Below, one piece after another: positions 35,052-45,900 of a stretch of DNA of 64,000 bases; positions within the stretch are counted from its first letter, which is position 1; each line of letters begins with the position of its first letter. Position numbers and translations under genes: made by a program. Below the pieces are notes generated by a model. The model was not told where the DNA came from. It saw only the letters and a list, made by a program, of their open reading frames with translations, and made no database searches. Source of the stretch: Acholeplasma oculi (GTDB lineage Bacteria > Bacillota_I > Bacilli_A > Acholeplasmatales > Acholeplasmataceae); contig NZ_FUZK01000002.1 in NCBI RefSeq assembly GCF_900166985.1, positions 62,001 to 126,000 of the forward strand. Reading direction: 5' to 3'.

Positions 35052-36167
35052 ATGAATGAGCATTCCCTAAAAAAAGTTATTAAAAATGAGATGGATAAAC
35101 ACATCACTATGACTCCCCCGGTTATAGATTTTAAACAAGTTTCTTCCCTGCGTCAAAAATCTTCTAAACCTTCTCTCTTAATTCTTATGAGAAGTTTAAG
35201 ATTAACATTTGCATCACTACTTATGATAATCGTGACTGCAACAATCATTATTTTAAATTTACCCAATACAACTGGTCCGATTGAAAAACCAGATGGTGAT
35301 ATCATTTTTAAGAACAACAGTGAACCTTTAGCATTGAGTTTAGTTTCACAAGCAAGTTTACTTACAACATACCAATCCAGTAATTTATCTTTTGCCCCAG
35401 TTTCACTTTCTACAATGGTTACAACAAACTATTCTGATGAGCTTGTTCCATTCCTTGGAATGATAGAAATCTTACTATCTGAAAATTCTCAACCTAAAGT
35501 AACTGTTTTAGTACCCGATGAATCTGCTTTATATGATAATCATATTCAAATTGAAACCCTGGATTTATTAGGTGTCATAACAAATTATGATATCTTATAT
35601 AATCTATCAGCATATGAGGAAAGTGATGATGAAATAACTTATAGTCTAAATGGTTTATATGAAATTGATGAAGTGTTTTATAACTTCATAGGCGCATACG
35701 AGCAAGATGATGAATCATCTGAACTTAAACTAACCGTTTACTTAAATGCCTCTGAACGTATTGAGACCACTTATGAAAAAGAATTAGATGAATCAAGTTA
35801 TCAATTTAGAAGGTTCGATCAAGATGAATTAATAATAGAGTCCATACTAGAAATTGAAATTGAAGATGATGAAAAAGAATTAAAATTTGAAATAATTACC
35901 GAAACATATGCAAAAAAATATACACTAGAATATGATTTTGACGATGAACCTATCATTCGAATAAAGTTCGAATTTGAGACGATTGAATCTAATCGTAAGG
36001 AAGTTGGAATGATGCGTATTTCAATTCGATATAACGATGATGAATCGCCTTACTATGACATTTTGATATCTATAGGAAATAGTGAATTCCATGAAAATAA
36101 AGATCGTGGAAAGAGTGACTCTAGAGGTAATCAAAATCCTGGGAAAGGTAATCAAAACAAATTATAA
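35052..36167 (+). CDS. Membrane anti-sigma-like protein with acidic sensor domain
   Basis: 371 residues. A 48-residue N-terminal cytosolic part is followed by one membrane helix (FASLLMIIVTATIIILNL, about 54-72) and a large outside domain of about 300 residues. That domain (ALSLVSQASLLTTYQSSNLSF, YSLNGLYEIDEVFYNF, EIEDDEKELKFEIITETYAK) is similar in pattern to the upstream lipoprotein, with E/D pairs at like places. Single-pass topology next to an ECF sigma gene suggests an anti-sigma factor that holds the sigma at the membrane until an outside signal arrives. The usual zinc-binding HxxxCxxC anti-sigma motif is not seen. The C-terminus is basic and Gly/Asn-rich. Confidence 0.8.
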   Translation: MNEHSLKKVIKNEMDKHITMTPPVIDFKQVSSLRQKSSKPSLLILMRSLRLTFASLLMIIVTATIIILNLPNTTGPIEKPDGDIIFKNNSEPLALSLVSQASLLTTYQSSNLSFAPVSLSTMVTTNYSDELVPFLGMIEILLSENSQPKVTVLVPDESALYDNHIQIETLDLLGVITNYDILYNLSAYEESDDEITYSLNGLYEIDEVFYNFIGAYEQDDESSELKLTVYLNASERIETTYEKELDESSYQFRRFDQDELIIESILEIEIEDDEKELKFEIITETYAKKYTLEYDFDDEPIIRIKFEFETIESNRKEVGMMRISIRYNDDESPYYDILISIGNSEFHENKDRGKSDSRGNQNPGKGNQNKL

Positions 36168-36174
36168 AAAATAT

Positions 36175-36229
36175 GCATCCATAGATGCTTGACTTTCAAA
36201 TGAAAGTTAAGTTATTGGATGCTTTTTTT
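36175..36229 (+). terminator. Terminator of the ECF sigma operon
   Basis: The outer stem GCATCCA/TGGATGC and inner stem CTTGACTTTC/GAAAGTTAAG (one G-T pair), loop AAAT, are followed by seven T on the plus strand. It overlaps the last codons of the convergent YwaF-like gene. Confidence 0.88.
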
Positions 36230-36991
36230 ATGTTCTATAAAATGTCTTATCCCAATCATAGTAACATATACAACAGACCCTACTGCAATGAGTAATCTAA
36301 TTAACACATAAAAATAATAAGGATAAGGTAGATTCATAACCTGATCAAACATAGGGTCTTTATCTCTAGTCCAAAAGAAGTTTGTAGAACCTCCTGTTTG
36401 AAAATGAAGATTGTATAAGCTCATACCATATGCTAATCCAATCGATATAAATAATCCAATCAATGGTATATAGAATCTGTGTAATTTTAATTCAAATACT
36501 TTATAGTGATAAGCATAGATAAAAATAAAGGATAAAAGTAAATGTGAGATGAAACTTTGAACAGGTAAAAAGCTATAAACATGATACCAAGGTAAGATAC
36601 CACTTGGTATTAATAGTGCGAGTGGTGCTCCAATCATTGCATGTAAAAATGTCATTTCATATATGATTTTTTTATTAAATAGTCCAGCAATAATCATGAA
36701 GTAAATTCCTATAGAACACAAATGAAATGACAATGCAGCAATAACTGTCCTATCAAAAATAACCATGATGTTATAAACTCTTAACGCTTCTAATATCAGT
36801 AATACGATACTTAATCCTTGTATGTATCTTTTTTTATTGTTAACGAGTATACCTATCACTAAAAAGAGTATTAAAAATACCAAGGAAATTAGTAACATAT
36901 TTAAATGGTACGTTTGAAATATTTGACCTTCAAGAGGGTCATATTGATAACCCTCTTGAGACCAAAAATATTTTAAAAATTCTTCTATCAT
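36212..36991 (-). CDS. YwaF-like (TIGR02206/TP0381 type) membrane protein
   Basis: 259 residues, six to seven membrane helices. The core ALSFHLCSIGIYFMIIAGLF, LHAMIGAPLALLIPSG and WYHVYSFLPVQSFISHLLL is the signature of the YwaF/TP0381 integral membrane family, whose function is unknown. It starts 2 bases after the giant lipoprotein and ends the five-gene operon. The same kind of domain is fused to an ABC ATPase at the head of the operon, so this copy may be a subunit of that transporter or a recent paralogue. Confidence 0.8.
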   Translation of the reverse strand: MIEEFLKYFWSQEGYQYDPLEGQIFQTYHLNMLLISLVFLILFLVIGILVNNKKRYIQGLSIVLLILEALRVYNIMVIFDRTVIAALSFHLCSIGIYFMIIAGLFNKKIIYEMTFLHAMIGAPLALLIPSGILPWYHVYSFLPVQSFISHLLLSFIFIYAYHYKVFELKLHRFYIPLIGLFISIGLAYGMSLYNLHFQTGGSTNFFWTRDKDPMFDQVMNLPYPYYFYVLIRLLIAVGSVVYVTMIGIRHFIEHKKSIQ

Positions 36992-36993
36992 AT

Positions 36994-39900
36994 TTATTGT
37001 AGTTCAATAATGACGACCGCATATCCTGTAGGGAATACCGGTATTGGTGCGAGTACTTCTAGATAGTTTGGAATTGCTCTTGGGCTACTTGTAAGTATTT
37101 GTTCAACTGTTTGTTGATTTGTTGCAATAGCTAATAATTCATTTGCAGTTAAGTTATAGAATCCTCCAAGGAATGCAAGATTGGATGCATCTTGTAGAGA
37201 AATTGTTTGATTGTTTTGTGCCCCAATTGTTATTATATCTGTTATTAATGCCATAAATGCTGCTTGATCACTATATAAACTCATCGGATAAGCAAACTGT
37301 CCACCTTGAATTCTAGGGTCACCAGAATCTGATAGATAATCATAAGGTCTATTTGTTGTCTTACCATCAATTGTTACTGAAACCTCAGAACCACCAATGA
37401 TATTACTATTAACATCTCTGACCTCTGCACCCGTATGTGGTTCTGTTAACAAGATGAAATTAATCATTTCTGTTTGAACACCTGTTACTGGATGAGTTAC
37501 CATATCAATGATTGTTCTTCCTGTAGATGCTATTCCTTGAGAAATACCTGATTTGAGTTGTAATGCAACACTTGTCATACCATATGCTTTAAACCAAGCT
37601 TCTTCACCTGAGATAAAGTTTTCTATCACTGTATTATTGATAATAAGTGTTGGGTTATTAATACCTCCACCTGCTCTACTGTCGGATAGATGGAATGCTG
37701 AACCACCAGATTGTCCATATATTGAGTTTGTAACAGTGAGCTTCGTTGCACCTTGCATATACATACTATTTGCCCAACTGTCTTTAATGATGGATTGATT
37801 CACAATCATTTCTACATCTTCACCATATGCATAGTGACTGATACCTATAACTGCAAATCTAATTTGAATATTGTTAAATTCTGAACTTCCATTATTAACC
37901 ATTACTCCAATATATCCTCCTGAGTTTCTACTCATGAGTCTTTCTTGTAGTAAGATTTCTTCTGATGTACCACCAAAGTTAACAGATGGTACAGTCGTAT
38001 TTCCAATAATGGTTAGGTTGTTCATTGTAAACTTATTGGTATCTGGTTCTGTTCCTGTCACATTGTAATTAAAGATTGCTATTTGAACGTTAACAATTTC
38101 AAATGCTTCAGCAAATCCAACAAGTCCAGATCCACTTCTTGCATTACTATAAGGTAAGTTACTACCATTAATTACCATGAAGTTACCTTCAATTCGAACC
38201 TCATTATTGTTGGTTGAAGTAAGGTTTCTGTTATATACATTACCTAAACCATTCTTAATATTCTTAGGTGAACCATCACTGTTTAATTGATTAGGTGAAA
38301 GTACTGGTTGAATATTCGCATGTAGATTAATTAAATCAACAGAATCATCACTAAAGAATTCTTTTAAATCTTGATGTGTAAATGCGTTATACCCAGCATT
38401 TACAACAAACTCAAATGTAAGTTCACTGACCGTCATACGTGTGGATTGATACTTAGGTGAAACTTTAACTTGATACATATTTCCTTCAGTGCCTGTTTTA
38501 AACTGCAAGCGGTTATTCGGTAACAAGTCCACATGGTTTGATAAATCATTTGCTGCAATTAAGTTATAGGTTGAACCATTATATAAATAGAATTCATAGG
38601 ATAATAAAGCATCATCTAATCTGATTCGATTTCCTGTACTACTTGTCATTCTTAAATCTAAATAGAATGAATTTTTTGTACCCACAATATATGGGTCACT
38701 TTGATCTACATAAGATGACTGAACTCCAGTTTCATCTAAGTATTGTTGATAGTTCGTTCCAAATGAGAACCCTTTAATATCTTTAACCACTAATCCATCA
38801 TATATATTAAATGATTGATCCGGTCTTGTCATTTTAAATCTGAACTGTCCACTAATTTGATTCATCTTCATTGTATATGGATTATTTAGTGTCACCAAGT
38901 CAGAACCTGTAATAATCTCAAATTGGTAACCTGAATTAAATTGATACGTCATATTTGTATAGAAAATATATCTTAATGTACCTTGATAATCTTCTACAAT
39001 AAAGTAATCATAGGTGTCTACATTGCTAGGGTTTTCATCATATATAGACTTCACTTCATAAATGTAAGCTTCAGACATTAAACCGGTCATATGGTTGACG
39101 TTATCACCAACGGCTTGAACAGTTACACGGTGCATACCAACTTCTATTAATTTTTCAAACAGATCATAATCGATTGCTGATGTTGGAATATTGAGTGTAA
39201 ATAAGTTTCCTGATTGTTGGATGATTGATTGATATCCAACAACTTTTTCTTGATCGATATAAATATCAAAGGATGGATTTGTTAAGCCATTTAAATCTAA
39301 GTTCCAAGTGATTGTAATATCGTCTGTTCCATTAATCGTTACTAAAACATTCGTGACTTGATTAAATGCAGTTAGTTGTTGCCACTTCGTATAGATTTCA
39401 GTTTGATTCGCTGTAAAATCTTCAAAAGCATAATTACCTGGGGTAAGTTCTATTTCCGTTTCACCGTTCATATAGAACCAACCTAAGAATCTAAATCCAG
39501 GTTTTGTTAAGTTCCAAATTAATGCATCCGTTGTAATAAATTCTGTTTGTGGGGTAAGTCCTAATTCTGATGCAATAAAGATAATACTTGATCCATCTTT
39601 AAATCTGATGGTCTTAGTTGTTGTGTTAAAGTATAGTGCTGATACTGTCATTGTAGATTGAACTTGAGAAATTGTTGAACGTTCCCACAATGATGTAATA
39701 TTTGTATACGTATATAACACTGGAATATTTAAAGTATCAATTCCTAAGTTGTAATGTGTATATCTGATACTTGTCTCATATGTAATAGGACTTGTTCCTG
39801 GAACGGATGCTCCATTGTTTTGGATAAAGACAACTTCTAAAATCAGTCTTCTGTAATAAATCGTTAAGTTTTCTAAATCAATATGATCTACGACAGTGAT

Positions 39901-42900
39901 TAAGTGTTCGATATCATCATAAGTGACTCCATTATAGACCAGTCTATTAAACATATATCCTTCAATTTCAGTAACAGGTAAAATCTCAGTACCATGTAGT
40001 AAGCTTGGTATAAAGAAGGATTGACTACCTTCATTGGTAACTGTTTCTAAAATTTCAGTTTGATTCTCTGAAATATCCAGTCTTTCAAACACGTAAGTAC
40101 CTGCAACATCATAGTAAGCTATTTCCCATCTTGCATAAAGTGTTATATCTGATAGATTTCCAGCATTCACTTCTAATACTCGGATTCCACTTTCAAGTTC
40201 TGTAAACCATCCTAAGAAACGGTAACCCGTACGGATACTTGGATCTGTTAATATAAACTCAGACTCGGTTGTGATTGTTAAGTCATTATCATGAATCATA
40301 TCAAATAGATTTAAGTAAGTAACTGTATAAGTGATTGCTTCAAATCTTGCATAAAGTGTTAAGTTACCGATTGAACCTAGAGTAATTTCTGTAACTTCGT
40401 TTCCACCGTTAAGTGCATCAAACCATCCAACGAAGTTGTAACCAGCTTTGTTGGTTGGGTCTAACAAGGTAATGGTTGCTGTTTCTATGGTATAGTTTTC
40501 TGGATTACTATGTGTTGTACCCAATAGGTTTTGATAGTTTATTTCATAAATTAATGCTTCATAAGTTGCTTCAATTGTGATATTACTATCTATTGACCAT
40601 GTTCCAGATACAAATTCATCACCTAAATATGTCCATCCAGTAAATTCATAACCAGTTTTACTTGCTACACCTAGTGTGAAGCTTTCATTATAAGTGACAT
40701 TTAAAGTAGATGGTCCTGTGCCACCATTTAAGTTATAGGTTACTGTATAAGATTTTGCAGTAAATCTTGCAAATAATTCTAAATCTCCTGTACTTCCTAA
40801 TGTGATTGCTATAACTTCATTACCACCATTAAGTGCGTCAAACCATCCAACGAAGTTATAACCAGTTCTATATGTTGGATCTAATAATGTAATGGTTGAA
40901 GTTTCGATGGTATAGTTTTCTGGATTTGTGTGTGTGGTTCCTTCAAGGTTGTTATAAGTGATTGTGTAAGTGATTGGACTATATACAGCATCAATCGTGA
41001 TATCTCCATCGATTGACCATGTACCAGAGATAAATGGATTACCAAGATATGTCCATCCTGTAAATTGATATCCTGTTTTACTTGCAGTACTTAAAGTAAA
41101 GCTTTCATTATAAGTGACATTTAAGGTAGTTGGTCCTGTACCACCATTTAAGTTATACGTTAAGGTATAAGTCTTAGCAGTAAATCTTGCATAAAGTATC
41201 TTATTTCCAGTTGTACCTAGCGTAATTTCTGTGACTTCATTACCACCATTAAGTGCATCAAACCATCCAACAAAGTTATAGCCTGTTCGTTCACTTGGAT
41301 CTAGTAACGAAATGGTTGATGTTTCTATGTTGTAGTTTTCTGGATTTGAATGTGTGGTTCCATTTAGGTTGCTATAAGTTATGTTATAAGTAACCGGGCT
41401 AAATCTTGCATAAAGTGTTAAATTACCTGTTGAACCTAAAGTAATCTCAGTAACTTCTGTGCCACCTAAAGACGAATCAAACCATCCATCGAAGTTGTAT
41501 CCTAATCTATTTGTTGGATCTTGGAGTGTGATTGTTGCTGTTTCAATGGTGTAAGTTGCTGGGTTGGAGTGTGTTGTTCCATTTAAGTTGCTATAAGTAA
41601 TGTTATAAGTAACTGGACTAAATCTTGCATATAAAACGATTGTTCCTGTAGAACCTGATGGAATCTCATTAACTAAGGTGCCTCCACTGGATTGATTAAA
41701 CCATCCAACAAAATCATAACCTAATCGACTTGTTGGTGCTAAGAGTTCAAATGTTGGAGTTTCTATGGTATAGCTTGAAGGATTGGTATGTGTTGTACCT
41801 TCTAAGTCATTATAAACAAGGTTATAGTTGATTGCTGTATAGGTTGCATCTATTGAGATATTACTATCAATCAACCATGTACCTGATGTAAATGGACTAC
41901 CTTCATAGACCCATCCTGCAAATGAGTAACCTACTTTCATAACTGTTCCTAAAGTATATGCTTGGTTATATGTCACAGTGAGTGAAGATGCCCCTGTTCC
42001 ACCATTTAAGTTATACGTTAAGGTATACGTTTTAGCTGTAAATCTTGCGAATAATTCAAGATCTCCTGTTGAACCTAGGTTGATTGTTTCAACCTTTGTA
42101 CCACCACTTAAAGCTGTATACCAACCAACAAAGTTATAACCTGTTCGATATGTTGTTTCAAGTAGTGTTATATTTGGAGTTTCAATCGTGTAAGTAGCTG
42201 GGTTGGAGTGTGTTGTTCCTAATAAATTACTATAGGTAATGTTATAAGTAATTGCTTCAAATCTTGCAAATACTTCTACGTTTCCAGTACTTCCTAGATC
42301 AATTGTTAATACTTCGTTGCCATCAGTTAACGCATCAAACCAACCAACAAAGTTATAACCTGTTCTATTTGTTGGATTTGTAAGTGTGATTGTTGCTGTT
42401 TCAATGGTGTAAGTAGCTGGGTTGGAGTGTGTTGTTCCATTTAGGTTGCTATAAGTTATGTTATAAGTAACCGGGCTAAATCTTGCATAAAGTGTTAAAT
42501 TACCTGTTGAACCTAAAGTAATTTCAGTAATTTCTGTGCCACCTAAAGACGAATCAAACCATCCATCGAAGTTGTACCCTAATCTATTTGTTGGATCTTG
42601 GAGTGTGATTGTTGCTGTTTCAATGGTGTAAGTTGCTGGGTTTCCGTGTGTTGTTCCTTGAAGATTTTCAAAAGTCACATCATAGGTTTCGATACTATAT
42701 TTTGCATACAGTGTAAGATTTGTTGCTGGCATCGTATCAAATACATAAGGTATAGAGTCATCTGATTCATACCAGTATTCAAATATATAACCATTCTTAA
42801 CTGGATTATAAGGTGCTGTAATGACAGTACCTGGTGCTTCAAATATTTGAGAAACACCACTACCACCAAAGACTTCAAATGTAATGACTGGCCATTCAGT

Positions 42901-45900
42901 CCACTGTGCATCAATCGTAATATCATTATCTATTGTCCATATACCAGATGTAAATGGTAGCCCTTGATATAACCATCCTGCAAATGTGTATTCATCTTTA
43001 GTTGCTACCCCTAATGTAAAGCTTTCGTTATAAGTCACACTTAAAGTAGATGGACCAGTTCCACCATTTAAGTTATAGGTTAGTGTATATGTTTTAGCAG
43101 TAAATCTTGCATAAATAGTTTTATGTCCGGTTGAACCTAAAGTAATTTCAGTAATTTCTGTGCCACCTAAAGACGAATCAAACCATCCAACAAAGTTATA
43201 ACCTGTTCTATTTGTTGGATCAAGTAATGTAATTGTTGCTGTTTCAATGGTGTAAGTTAGAGGGTTTGTATGTGTTGTTCCATTTAAGTTGTTATACGTA
43301 ATGTTATAAGTGATAGGCGTATAAACTGCATCGATTGTAACATCACTATCAATCATCCATGTACCTGAGATAAACGGATTACCAAGATAAGTCCATCCAG
43401 TAAATTCATAACCAGTTTTGTTTGCAACACCTAGTGTAAAGCTTTGGTTATAGGTCACACTTAAAGTAGATGGTCCTGTACCACCATTCAAGTTATATGT
43501 TAAAGTGTAACTTTTTGCAGTAAATCTTGCATAAAGTTCTAAGTCTCCTGTTGTACCCAGCGTAATCTCTATAACTTCATTACCACCTGAAAGTGCATCA
43601 AACCATCCAATAAAGGTATATCCAGTTCTCTCTGTTGGATCTACTAGATTTATTGTGTTTGTTTCAATGTTGTAGTTATCTGGATTGGAATGTGTTGTAC
43701 CTTGTAGATTACCATAAGTAACGATATAGGTAATTGGGATAAATCTCGCATAAAGTTCTAAGTCTTCTGTTGAACCTGATTCAATTTCTGTGACTTCAAC
43801 TCCACCAGTAAGTGCGTCAAACCATCCAACAAAATTATAACCTGCTCTATCCGTTGGATCTAGTAACGTTATGGTTGCTGTTTCAATGTTATAGCTTTCT
43901 GGATTTGAATGTGTTGTTCCTTGTAGATTGTTATAAGTGATGTTATAAGTCGTTGGTGTGAATCTTGCATAAAGTGTCTTATTTCCAGTTGAACCTTGAG
44001 GTATTGAAACAACTTCATTTCCACCGATTTGATGTGTGAACCATCCAACGAAATCATAACCTGTTTTATCTGTTGGTTCTAGTAAAGTGATGGTTGCTCT
44101 TTCAATGGTGTAGTTTACTGGATTTGTATGTGTGGTTCCTTCTAAATTGTTGTAAGTAATACTATAAGTAATTGAACTGAATCTTGCAAATATTTCTAAA
44201 TCTCCAAATGAACCTTTTGGAATCGATACGATCTGATTACCATCTGTTAATGCATCAAACCAACCTATAAATTGATATCCTAATCTTGATGTAGGATTTG
44301 TTAAACTAAATGAATTGGTTTCTATATGATATGTAGAAGGATTTGAATGTGTTGTACCTTGTAGATCACTATAGGTTATATCATATGTGATTGGTTCAAA
44401 TCGAGCATATAAATCAATGTTTCCAGTACTTCCTAAGGAAATAGTGCTAATCTCTTCTCCAGAAGTAGACTGATTAAACCATCCCATAAATTGATAACCC
44501 GTACGATTTGTAGGTTCTTCTAAGAAGATATTTTCTGTTTCAATCGTGTAAGTATTAGGGTTTTCGTGTGTAGTTCCTTCTAGGTTGTTATATGTAATTG
44601 TATAATTGACCGGACTATATACTGCATCAATTGTGATATCTCCATCGATTAACCATGTACCAGAGATAAATGGATTACCAAGATATGTCCATCCTGTAAA
44701 TTGATATCCTGTTTTACTTGCTGTACCCAAAGTAAAGCTTTGGTTATAGGTCACACTTAAAGTAGATGGTCCTGTGCCGCCATTTAAGTTATAAGTGATG
44801 GTATATGTTTTTGCAGTAAATCTAGCATAAAGTGTTTTAATTCCAGTTGAGCCAAGTGTAATTTCTGTGACTTGATTGCCACCATTAAGTGTATCAAACC
44901 ATCCTATAAAGTTATAACCCGTTCTATTTGTTGGATCTAATAACGTAATGGATGTAGTTTCAATGGTATAGTTTTCTGGATTTGTATGTGTAGTTCCTTC
45001 TAAATTACTGTATGTGATTGTGTAAGTTATTGGACTAAATACTGCATCGACGGTGACATCACCATCGATTAACCATGTACCTGATGCAAACGAATTACCA
45101 AGATACATCCACCCTGTAAATTCATAACCTATCTTACTTGCTACACCTAGTGTAAAGCTTTGATTATAGGTTACACTTAAAGTAGATGGTCCTGTGCCAC
45201 CGTTTAAGTTATAAGTAATCGTATAAGTCTTTGCAGTAAATCTCGCATAAAGTGTCTTATTACCTGTTGAACTCAGCGTAATTTCTGTAACTTCGTTACC
45301 ACCACTAAGTGCAGTAAACCATCCAACAAAGTTATAACCAGTTCGACTCGTTGGATTTGCTAAATTGATTGTCAGTGTTTCAATGTTATAGTTTTCTGGA
45401 TTTGTATGTGTGGTTCCTTCTAAATTGTTGTAAGTAATACTATAGGTAATTGGACTGAATCTTGCATAAAGTGTTTTATTTCCTGTTGAGCCTAAAGTGA
45501 TTTCTGTAACTTGATTCCCACCAGTTAATGCATCAAACCATCCTATAAATTGATAACCCGTACTATTTGTAGGTGCATTTAAAGTAATCGTGTTTGATAA
45601 AATAGTATAGCTGGTAGGGTTAGAATGTGTCGTTCCATTTAAATTGGAATAAGTTAAACTATAATTTCTAACACTCCATTTTGCAAATAACTCTAAGCCC
45701 TCTAAAGGCATTACCGTACTTGGACTAAATGTATAAACTGTTCCTGTACCTTCAATATTATCAAACCATCCAACAAATTGATATCCTTCTTTTGTAGGTG
45801 TTGGAGGTAATCCGATAATGCTTAGATACGCAGCAGATATGACAAACTCATTTTGTTGACCCTCAAAAAATCCACCATTGGCATTTAATTTAACTTCATA

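Noticed and set aside
40197-45657. Regular repeats of about 200 bases, considered as CRISPR or non-coding satellite
   Set aside because: The repeats are in frame within one long open reading frame and encode InlB-type domains; the unit size and variation do not fit CRISPR.
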